The translations under genes were made by a program, and so were the position numbers. From W0P28-013 sp963621145 (GTDB taxonomy: Bacteria; Bacteroidota; Bacteroidia; Bacteroidales; Paludibacteraceae): DNA of 13,910 nucleotides. Shown one piece after another: positions 6,529 to 12,400 of the stretch. Position 1 is the stretch's first letter. Every line of letters starts with the position of its first letter. The stretch lies in NCBI GenBank assembly GCA_963621145.1, contig CAVFDI010000046.1, positions 1 through 13,910 on the forward strand, read 5' to 3'. The notes below the pieces were generated by a model, which saw only the letters and a list, made by a program, of their open reading frames with translations, was not told the DNA's origin and made no database searches.

Positions 6529-6578
6529 AAAAAGAGAGCGTTACGAAACACCGTTTTGCCCGTGCTCGCAACGCTCTC
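6529..6578 (-). terminator. Intergenic terminator or attenuator between rpsB and tsf
   Basis: On the minus strand GAGAGCGTT (6578-6570) pairs perfectly with AACGCTCTC (6542-6534). The stem can extend inward by about eight more pairs with one bulge and G-U pairs, and TTTTT follows directly. That is the structure of an intrinsic terminator, yet it lies inside the conserved rpsB-tsf gene pair and no consensus promoter is visible between it and tsf. Partial termination, giving less EF-Ts than S2 message, is the likely effect (inference). Confidence 0.75.
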
Positions 6579-6607
6579 CGTATTGTCATTCGGTGAATGC
6601 GAAAAAA

Positions 6608-7417
6608 TTATTCTTCGGTAGCAGCGGCAGCGTTTTCAGCAGCACCTTCTTCTTTCGGGGCGCGTTTTACGCGTGTGCGACGCTCTTTTACCTCAGGACC
6701 TGCTTCGCCTTCTTTGTCGGCACTTTCGAGTTTGCGCTCTTGTGCGCCCTCTTTCAGTGCGTCAACCATGGCCGACATGATGATCTCGATCGATTTCGTT
6801 GCGTCGTCGTTGGCTGGAATTACAAAGTCAACGCCGTTGGGGTTCGAGTTGGTGTCGACAATGCCAAACACTGGAATGCCCAGACGGTGTGCTTCCGATA
6901 CTGCGATGTTCTCTTTCAGTACATCTACTACAAAGAGGGCAGCTGGCAGACGGGTCATATCGGCAATAGAACCGAGGTTCTTTTCGAGTTTGGCGCGTTG
7001 ACGGTTGATTTGCAGTTTTTCGCGTTTCGAGAGGTTGGCAAATGTGCCATCGTTGGTCATTTTGTCAATCGTGTCCATCTTCTTCACAGCCTTGCGGATG
7101 GTGGGGAAGTTGGTGAGCATGCCGCCAGCCCAGCGTTCGGTAATGTAAGGCATTCCTGCTTCGGCTGCTTTTTCGGCTACGACTTGTTTGGCCTGTTTTT
7201 TGGTGGCAACAAACAGTACGCGTTTGCCCGATTTTGCGATTTGTTTCATTGCATCGGCTGCTTCGTCAATTTTTGCAACGGTTTTGTGCAGGTCGATGAT
7301 GTGGATTCCGTTACGCTCCATGAAAATGTAGGGAGCCATGGCTGGATTCCATTTGCGTTTCAGGTGACCAAAGTGTGCACCTGCCTCCAAAAGTTCTTGG
7401 AAATTTGTTCTTGGCAT
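6608..7417 (-). CDS. rpsB: Small-subunit ribosomal protein S2
   Basis: A 269-residue S2 with a complete family core: MPRTNFQELLEAGAHFGH at the N terminus, HIIDLHKT (39-46), VLFVATKKQA, the signature ERWAGGMLTNF, LPAALFVVDV and IPVFGIVDTN. The last ~45 residues are a charged, Ala/Glu/Lys-rich tail, as in other Bacteroidales S2 proteins. S2 binds late to the head of the 30S subunit and is needed for S1 binding. It is the third gene of rplM-rpsI-rpsB-tsf. Its 167-base upstream spacer holds an 11-bp hairpin (7534-7567) but no consensus promoter. Confidence 0.98.
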   Translation of the reverse strand: MPRTNFQELLEAGAHFGHLKRKWNPAMAPYIFMERNGIHIIDLHKTVAKIDEAADAMKQIAKSGKRVLFVATKKQAKQVVAEKAAEAGMPYITERWAGGMLTNFPTIRKAVKKMDTIDKMTNDGTFANLSKREKLQINRQRAKLEKNLGSIADMTRLPAALFVVDVLKENIAVSEAHRLGIPVFGIVDTNSNPNGVDFVIPANDDATKSIEIIMSAMVDALKEGAQERKLESADKEGEAGPEVKERRTRVKRAPKEEGAAENAAAATEE

Positions 7418-7533
7418 TTTTTTTGTTTTTTAATTGTTTACCTTCTTTTTACTCTTTTTGTCAAGCAATCATCAAGTAGTTGCGCGTGGCAAGTCTAAAT
7501 GATTTAGATACTAAACAAGATTTTATCTCGAAC

Positions 7534-7567
7534 ATACACAAACTGAGCGCGTAGCCCAGTTGTGTAT
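7534..7567 (-). promoter_or_regulatory. Hairpin in the rpsI-rpsB spacer, candidate S2 leader element
   Basis: On the minus strand ATACACAACTG (7567-7557) pairs with CAGTTTGTGTAT (7545-7534) with one bulged T, around an 11-base GC-rich loop. No T-run follows, so it is not an ordinary terminator. It lies 116 bases upstream of rpsB, where an autoregulatory S2-binding leader or an mRNA processing site would be expected; the function is inferred from position. Confidence 0.5.
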
Positions 7568-7584
7568 ATTGTTGATTCGTTCGA

Positions 7585-7980
7585 TTAACGTTTCGAGAAT
7601 TGGAAACGTTTGCGTGCTTTCGGGCGACCTGGTTTTTTGCGTTCCACTTCGCGCGAGTCGCGTGTCATGAAACCTGCCTGTTTCAGAGCCACTTTGTCTT
7701 CGGGGTTGATTTTTACCAACGCACGAGCAATGGCCAGACGCAGAGCTTCGGCTTGACCTTTGATGCCACCGCCGTCGAGGTTCACTTTGATGTCGTATTT
7801 TTCAGCGGCTTCAACGGTGTTCAGCGGTTGCTTAACGATGTATTGAAGCATAGCCGATGGGAAATAGGCATTCAGTTCGCGTTTGTTGATGACGATGTTT
7901 CCCTTTCCCGGGGCGACGAACACGCGGGCAACTGCCGCTTTTCTTCTTCCTACTGCATTTACTACTTCCATGTTCGACAT
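7585..7980 (-). CDS. rpsI: Small-subunit ribosomal protein S9
   Basis: A protein of up to 131 residues with all S9 landmarks: VNAVGRRKAAVARV at the N terminus, GKGNIVINKR, VKVNL-type strand then GGGIKGQAEALRLAIARAL, and the basic tail PGRPKARKRFQFSKR, whose final Lys-Arg reaches the P-site tRNA. The ATG at 7980 overlaps the rplM stop as TAATG, which favours translational coupling. A second ATG at 7971 (MEVVNAVG) gives 128 residues and matches the usual N terminus in the order, so either start is credible. Confidence 0.97.
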   Translation of the reverse strand: MSNMEVVNAVGRRKAAVARVFVAPGKGNIVINKRELNAYFPSAMLQYIVKQPLNTVEAAEKYDIKVNLDGGGIKGQAEALRLAIARALVKINPEDKVALKQAGFMTRDSREVERKKPGRPKARKRFQFSKR

Positions 7981-8435
7981 TATTTAATAGTGTTTAAATC
8001 GATAACTTTTGGCTGTTGTGCCTCGTGTGGGTGTTCTGCGCCAACATAAACGTGCAGATTATCCATCAGTTTGGCAGCCAATTTGTTCTTTGGCAGCATG
8101 CCTTTCACAACTTTCTCAACCAGTTTCACAGGGCTCTGTTTGAACATTTGTTCGGGCGTTTGTGCGCGTTGTCCGCCAGGGTAGAGCGAATAGGTCAGAT
8201 AGATGCGATCGGTCCATTTTTTGCCGGTCAGTTTCACTTTGTCGGCATTAATGATGATGACATTGTCGCCGCAATCGACGTGCGGTGTGAAATTGGGTTT
8301 GTATTTGCCGCGCAGCATTTTGGCGACAATCGAAGCCATGCGACCCAGAGTTTGGTCAGCGGCATCGACAAGCACCCACTCTTTTTTTACAGTAGCCTTG
8401 TTGGCCGATACTGTTTTGTAGCTTAATGTATCCAC
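7980..8435 (-). CDS. rplM: Large-subunit ribosomal protein L13
   Basis: A 151-residue L13, an early-assembly protein of the 50S subunit. Landmarks are KPNFTPHVDCGDNVIIINA, PGGQRAQTPEQM, the signature GMLPKNKLAAKLMDNLHVY and the terminal EHPHEAQQP. I place the start at the GTG at 8435 (VDTLSYKTVSANKA) because it matches the usual Bacteroidales N terminus (MDTLSYKT) and length. The same frame stays open to an ATG at 8486, which would add 17 residues (MKTIGKWTN...) not expected for L13. It is the first gene of the ribosomal operon, behind the promoter at 8575-8606 and a leader of about 130 nt. Confidence 0.96.
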   Translation of the reverse strand: MDTLSYKTVSANKATVKKEWVLVDAADQTLGRMASIVAKMLRGKYKPNFTPHVDCGDNVIIINADKVKLTGKKWTDRIYLTYSLYPGGQRAQTPEQMFKQSPVKLVEKVVKGMLPKNKLAAKLMDNLHVYVGAEHPHEAQQPKVIDLNTIK

Positions 8436-8574
8436 TTTTTTTGTTTTTTGATTTTCAAAATTTGTCCATTTTCCTATGGTTTTCATCTCTTTAACGCGGG
8501 CTAATTCACGCCAAAAAAGCCTTAAACCATTGTGTATGAACTTGTTACAAGGTTTGGATAATATTTTGGGACTG

Positions 8575-8606
8575 CAAAGGTACTACTTTTTTTGTTGACT
8601 GTCAAA
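8575..8606 (-). promoter_or_regulatory. Promoter of the rplM-rpsI-rpsB-tsf operon
   Basis: On the minus strand TTTG (8606-8603) and TACCTTTG (8582-8575) are separated by 20 bases, a full match to the Bacteroidota consensus. The A-rich spacer ending AAGTAG just before the -7 box is the same as in the rfbB promoter at 12290-12320. The leader runs from about 8568 to 8436 with no clear Shine-Dalgarno sequence. Confidence 0.85.
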
Positions 8607-8646
8607 TAGTTTGCTCTTTTTTTTGAGGAAAAATTGTAAACAATTG

Positions 8647-8776
8647 ATTTTTCGGTTCTAATTGGTATCTTTTTCGTCTTTTCTCAGTCACAGGGCACCC
8701 TGCTCCTTCGAAACTTCAAAAATCTGCTCGATTATAATTCAAAAATTCTTGCAAAGATAATTTTTAGAACCTACCT
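8647..8776 (-). repeat. Copy 2 of the ~130-bp dispersed element, candidate small-RNA gene
   Basis: This is the counterpart of 76-210, on the same strand. It overlaps the last codon and TAG stop of the wzz-like gene, then carries TATCTTTG (8759-8752) as a -7 box. TTTC stands 20 bases upstream as an imperfect -33 box, and that box is outside the repeat. The hairpin CAGG-GTGC-CCTG lies at 8691-8702; copy 1 has GTGT in the loop, so the stem is kept while the loop varies. Downstream, AATTGT/ACAATT (8645-8632) followed by T residues could be a weak terminator just before the rplM promoter, giving an RNA of about 120 nt. The element has stops in every frame that I followed across both copies, so it is unlikely to encode a protein. 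Confidence 0.8.
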
Positions 8777-10366
8777 GAAGAAATTTTCTTTTACGTAGAG
8801 ATATCCAGCGGCAATGAGTAATCCGAACAAAACTGCCACTACCAGCAGCATTTTGGCTTGTGGCTTCACGGGTTTGTTGAATGTGTACACGGGGTCGATT
8901 ATGCGCATGGTCTCTACGGTAGAAGCCTCTTGCAGCAGGGCAAGCTCGTATTTTTGCTGCAATCCGATGTAGATGGTTTGGCGAATTTCTCGTTCGCGCA
9001 CCAACTCGCGGTATTCGCGCTCGATGCTCGGCACTTGGCTAACCTGATTTTCGTAGCTTTTGCTCTTGGCTTTCAGGTCGCGCTTGGTGATGACGAGGCT
9101 CTCTTTCACATTGCTGATGGTCTGCAGAATGTTTTGGCGCAGCAGGCGAATTTCGTTCAGTGTGAGGTCTATTATTGGGTTAGTGGCGTTGGTGGCGCGA
9201 TTCATGCGCAAGTATTTGAGTACCAACGAGTTGTAATTCGCCATCATGTTGCCGAGCGATTCGTCGTTTATGCCAGTGTTGTTCGGAATCAGATCGTCGT
9301 CGGAGGCGTTGTGCAGGTATTCTTCGACAAACGAGACGAGGTTGTATTGAATGTCGGTTGCGGCTATCTGCTTTTCGTATTCGCTGGTGGTTGTCAGGTT
9401 TATTTTGGCCTGCACCTCGATGTCGGCAATGTTGTTGCGCTCTTTGTAGTCTTCAATATCGCGCTCGATGTCCAACAGATCTTGCTTGCTTTGGCTCAAT
9501 CGCGTAGCAAGGAAACGCACCGATTGTCCCTGCACATGTGTGTTGTCGGCTTGTTCGCCAAGGTTATAAAGTTCGATGAGTCGGTTGATGAGTTGCTCGT
9601 TTTTCTCGGGATTGCCCGAGGTGTAGGTTATGCTGATGGCGTTGTTTTTCTTGCTCACCGAGGCGATGTTCAGGTCTTCGCTCATCTTGTCGATGCGCGA
9701 TTTGATGTCGGCAACATAGAAAAACATGGTGTAGGTGCTGTCTGTCGCATCGTCGGCATTTGGCATGACGATGTTCTCTTTCTGCTCTGCAAAATGGAAA
9801 ATGCCCCATGGCGTTTCGACCGACGAAATGTCGGCGGCGGTGCATTTGTAGCGCTTGGTGGAACGCATAATTTTGCGTTTGAACCAGAGTTTGTATTGCC
9901 CATCGTCGCAGCGCTCTACTTCCACTTTCAGACTGCCTTTCATTTCGCTATCGAAGCCTTCGGGACAGGTCATCAGCAGTGGACTTTTGCCGTATTGATC
10001 GATTTTGCGCAAGCCCATTTTGCGTTTGCTGATGGTGCGCATGTCCAGACTTTCGATGGTTTTGCGCAGCAGTTCGCGCGAATGCATCACCTCAATCTCG
10101 TTGTCCACGCTGCGTCCGCCGCCCATAAAGTCGGCTGCAGTAAATCCGCCTATCGATATGTTGGCGAGCGGACTTGTCATGTCCTGACTGCGCAGCATGA
10201 GTGTGGCAGTGGTTTTGTATTGCGGCTCGGTGGTTATGTAGTAAGCCACGGCCAGCACGCAGCAAATGCCCACGGCTATCGCGAAAACATACCATTTTTT
10301 CAGGCACAAACGCAGCAGTGCCATCACATCTATCTCGTCGTTTTGATTTTTTATTTTTTCTGCCAT
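8771..10366 (-). CDS. Wzz/Wzc-like polysaccharide chain-length protein without a kinase domain
   Basis: A 531-residue inner-membrane protein of the polysaccharide co-polymerase type. Membrane segments are at about 26-44 (WYVFAIAVGICCVLAVAYY) and 506-525. Between them is a large periplasmic region with the Wzz N-terminal domain and a long heptad-rich coiled coil (about 290-465), ending in the GNVR-like stretch PSIEREYRELVREREIRQ and the Pro-rich NKPVKPQAK before the second membrane helix. Such proteins set the length of polymer made by Wzy and couple it to the Wza exporter. In many Bacteroidota relatives a cytoplasmic tyrosine kinase of about 250 residues follows the second helix. Here only KENFFR follows, and the stop lies in the ~130-bp repeat. 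It is last of rfbB-wza-wzz, 32 bases after wza. A family without a kinase is an alternative to truncation. Confidence 0.9.
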   Translation of the reverse strand: MAEKIKNQNDEIDVMALLRLCLKKWYVFAIAVGICCVLAVAYYITTEPQYKTTATLMLRSQDMTSPLANISIGGFTAADFMGGGRSVDNEIEVMHSRELLRKTIESLDMRTISKRKMGLRKIDQYGKSPLLMTCPEGFDSEMKGSLKVEVERCDDGQYKLWFKRKIMRSTKRYKCTAADISSVETPWGIFHFAEQKENIVMPNADDATDSTYTMFFYVADIKSRIDKMSEDLNIASVSKKNNAISITYTSGNPEKNEQLINRLIELYNLGEQADNTHVQGQSVRFLATRLSQSKQDLLDIERDIEDYKERNNIADIEVQAKINLTTTSEYEKQIAATDIQYNLVSFVEEYLHNASDDDLIPNNTGINDESLGNMMANYNSLVLKYLRMNRATNATNPIIDLTLNEIRLLRQNILQTISNVKESLVITKRDLKAKSKSYENQVSQVPSIEREYRELVREREIRQTIYIGLQQKYELALLQEASTVETMRIIDPVYTFNKPVKPQAKMLLVVAVLFGLLIAAGYLYVKENFFR

Positions 10367-10398
10367 AATTAATATGGTGTATTTTGGGGTGACTTCTT

Positions 10399-11190
10399 TT
10401 ATTTTACGATTGAAATGATAACCGTTGCCATGGTTGCTACTGTCGAGATTGCGCTCAAATAGATTGTGGCGTTGCTCGATACGGTTTGGTGGTAGCGCAT
10501 ATTGCCTGGTTCAACATAAATCACATCATTTTGTTGTAGATAGTAGTAGGGCGACGACAGAATGTCCGATTTAGTCAGATTCAGTCGCACAAACTCTTTA
10601 GCTCCATTCGAATTTTCGCGAATGAGCAGCACATTGTCGCGGCGACCATACACGGTCATGTCGCCAGCCAAACCCAATGCTTCCATTAGTGTAATGCGCT
10701 CATTACCAATGGTATACGAACCAGGGTGTAGCACTTCGCCAAGCACCGTAACTTTGTAGTTCATAAACTGGATGGTTACGATTGGGTCTTTCAGGTAGGT
10801 TTTTAGTTGATCTTGCAGCATGGCAATGGCTTCCGACTTTTTCAGTCCGCCCACTTTCACGCGTCCAAGCACTGGAAACTCGATGTAGCCGTCGATGTCG
10901 ACCAGATAGGGCTGGAACGATGGCGTTTGGTATATTTGCGAAGTGTTTGGTGATGCGTATGCCACTACGGGCAGGTTGAATGGCGCAACGGCTTCGGGTT
11001 CGAGTGCCGAGACTACTATTTTTAGCATGTCGTCGGGACAAATGCGCGATTCGTGCTGTGTGGCGCCAACCAGCGAGTCGGTCGTTTCCAGTCCGTTGAA
11101 ATAGGGGATTTTTTTGCGCATTGTGCAGGAACCGAGGCTTATCAGTGCCACGGCTGCCACAACCATTGTGAACGAAAGGTGTCGTTTCAT
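10399..11190 (-). CDS. Polysaccharide export outer-membrane lipoprotein, Wza family
   Basis: A 263-residue secreted lipoprotein: basic MKRH, a hydrophobic stretch, and the lipobox LGSC with lipidated Cys22. Residues about 45-140 are the polysaccharide-export domain (ICPDDMLKIVVSALEPE, GYIEFPVLGRVKVGGL), and 145-235 an SLBB domain (VTVLGEVLHPGSYTIG, ITLMEALGLAGDM). The final ~23 residues are a hydrophobic helix of the kind that forms the outer-membrane pore in Wza octamers. The protein is shorter than E. coli Wza (379), as is usual in this phylum, because it has fewer SLBB repeats. It starts 13 bases after the rfbB stop and is followed by the chain-length protein with which Wza forms the trans-envelope channel. 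Confidence 0.94.
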   Translation of the reverse strand: MKRHLSFTMVVAAVALISLGSCTMRKKIPYFNGLETTDSLVGATQHESRICPDDMLKIVVSALEPEAVAPFNLPVVAYASPNTSQIYQTPSFQPYLVDIDGYIEFPVLGRVKVGGLKKSEAIAMLQDQLKTYLKDPIVTIQFMNYKVTVLGEVLHPGSYTIGNERITLMEALGLAGDMTVYGRRDNVLLIRENSNGAKEFVRLNLTKSDILSSPYYYLQQNDVIYVEPGNMRYHQTVSSNATIYLSAISTVATMATVIISIVK

Positions 11191-11203
11191 CTTTCAGATT
11201 TTT

Positions 11204-12262
11204 TTATCGATTTCCGTATTGTTGTTCGTAATAGGTTTGATATGCACCGCTGGTGATGCGGTCGACCCATGCCTCGTTGGCCAAGTACCAATCGACGGTT
11301 TTTTCGAGTCCTTCGGCAAATTGCAGCGACGGATGCCAGCCGAGTTCGCGTTGCAGTTTCGACGAGTCGATGGCGTAGCGCAAGTCGTGACCAGCACGGT
11401 CGGTTACGAAGGTTATCAGTTTGGCCGATTCGCCCTCGGCGCGACCGAGTTTACGATCCATGATGCTGCAGAGCAGGCGAATTAGGTCGATGTTGGTCCA
11501 TTCGTTGTTGCCGCCAATGTTGTAGGTTTCGCCATTCTTTCCTTTGTGGAAAATGGTGTCGATGGCGCGTGCGTGATCGTCGACATAGAGCCAGTCGCGC
11601 ACATTTTCGCCTTTGCCGTAGATTGGAATTGGGCGGCGGTGTTTGATGTTGTTTATTGCTAGCGGAATCAGTTTCTCGGGGAAATGGTGCGAACCGTAGT
11701 TGTTCGAGCAGTTCGACACCACCACGGGCAGTCCGTAGGTGTCGTGATAGGCGCGCACAAAATGGTCGCTCGAGGCTTTGCTGGCCGAGTAGGGCGAGTG
11801 TGGCGCATATTTTGTCTGTTCGGTGAAGAAGGTGCCATCTTTTTCGAGCGCGCCATAAACTTCGTCGGTGGAGATGTGGTAGAAGCGTTTACCTTCCATG
11901 TCTCCTTTCCACAACTCTTTGGCGGCGTGCAGTAGGTTGCAAGTGCCAAAAACATTGGTGCGAACGAATGCGAACGGGTCGGTTATGGAGCGGTCGACAT
12001 GCGATTCGGCGGCCAAGTGAATCACTCCGTCGGGCTTGTATTGGTCGAACACGCGCACTATGGCTTCGTAGTCGGTGATGTCGGCTTTCACAAAGGTGTA
12101 GTTCGGCTTTTGGTCGATGTCGACAAGGTTTTCGAGGTTGCCCGCGTAGGTCAGTGCATCGAGGTTCACGATGTGATAGTCGGGGTATTTGTTCACGAAA
12201 AGGCGCACCACATGCGAGCCAATGAAGCCTGCACCGCCTGTTATTATGATGGTTCGTTTCAT
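11204..12262 (-). CDS. rfbB: dTDP-glucose 4,6-dehydratase
   Basis: A 352-residue short-chain dehydrogenase-type enzyme converting dTDP-glucose to dTDP-4-keto-6-deoxyglucose, the precursor of dTDP-rhamnose and other deoxysugars. NAD binding is shown by GGAGFIGSH (9-17). The active site has STDEVYG (131-137; Thr132, Asp133, Glu134) and YSASK with Tyr158 and Lys162. SNNYG and RDWLYVDDHARA (substrate binding) are also typical of RmlB. Length is normal. It leads the operon rfbB-wza-wzz from the promoter at 12290-12320. The other dTDP-rhamnose genes (rfbA, rfbC, rfbD) and glycosyltransferases are not in the window, so they must be elsewhere. Confidence 0.96.
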   Translation of the reverse strand: MKRTIIITGGAGFIGSHVVRLFVNKYPDYHIVNLDALTYAGNLENLVDIDQKPNYTFVKADITDYEAIVRVFDQYKPDGVIHLAAESHVDRSITDPFAFVRTNVFGTCNLLHAAKELWKGDMEGKRFYHISTDEVYGALEKDGTFFTEQTKYAPHSPYSASKASSDHFVRAYHDTYGLPVVVSNCSNNYGSHHFPEKLIPLAINNIKHRRPIPIYGKGENVRDWLYVDDHARAIDTIFHKGKNGETYNIGGNNEWTNIDLIRLLCSIMDRKLGRAEGESAKLITFVTDRAGHDLRYAIDSSKLQRELGWHPSLQFAEGLEKTVDWYLANEAWVDRITSGAYQTYYEQQYGNR

Positions 12263-12289
12263 GTTGGAAATATATTTTTAACTAGAATG

Positions 12290-12320
12290 CAAAGTTACTA
12301 CTTTTTTTTGATCTACGAAA
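12290..12320 (-). promoter_or_regulatory. Promoter of the rfbB-wza-wzz operon
   Basis: On the minus strand TTTC (12320-12317) and TAACTTTG (12297-12290) are separated by 19 bases. The -7 box is a full match and the -33 box differs from TTTG at the last base. The leader is about 20 nt. The -33 box lies in one arm of an inverted repeat (12318-12345). Confidence 0.72.
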
Positions 12321-12345
12321 ATTAGAGAATGTCGGCTCTAATTTT
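12318..12345. promoter_or_regulatory. 10-bp inverted repeat overlapping the rfbB -33 box
   Basis: AAAATTAGAG (12318-12327) and CTCTAATTTT (12336-12345) are perfect reverse complements around eight bases. One arm covers the -33 box of the rfbB promoter, and the other lies just after the pepD terminator. It could be an operator for polysaccharide control or a second, weaker terminator for pepD; the sequence does not decide. Confidence 0.5.
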
Positions 12346-12347
12346 GC

Positions 12348-12380
12348 AAAAAAGATAGCAACACGCGCGTGCTGCCATCT
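12348..12380 (-). terminator. Intrinsic terminator of pepD
   Basis: On the minus strand bases 12380-12367 pair with 12366-12353 to give about 13 pairs, two of them G-U, followed by TTTTTT (12353-12348). The G-U pairs become A-C mismatches on the plus strand, so it works well only in the pepD direction. It starts 20 bases after the pepD stop. Confidence 0.88.
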
Positions 12381-12400
12381 ACTAAAATCTTCGAAACCCT

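Noticed and set aside
8647..8720. Resemblance of the element to a TPP riboswitch (GGTGCCC, CTGAGA, then ATACC and GAACC in copy 2)
   Set aside because: The CTGAGA-to-ACC spacing is too long, there is no CTGATCTGG-like arm or closing stem, copy 1 has ATGCC and GAAAC at the key places, and the following genes (rplM in one case) are not thiamin genes.
8487..8770. Remnant of a lost tyrosine-kinase domain between wzz and rplM
   Set aside because: The stretch is accounted for by the repeat, an AT hairpin and the rplM promoter and leader; no kinase motif was found in any frame.
8858..10372. Long plus-strand ORF (about 504 codons) opposite the wzz-like gene, and a similar 360-codon one at 5539-6621 opposite tsf
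   Set aside because: They are antisense to genes with clear family motifs, and their products are His/Phe/Val-rich without recognisable domains, typical of shadows produced by codon bias.
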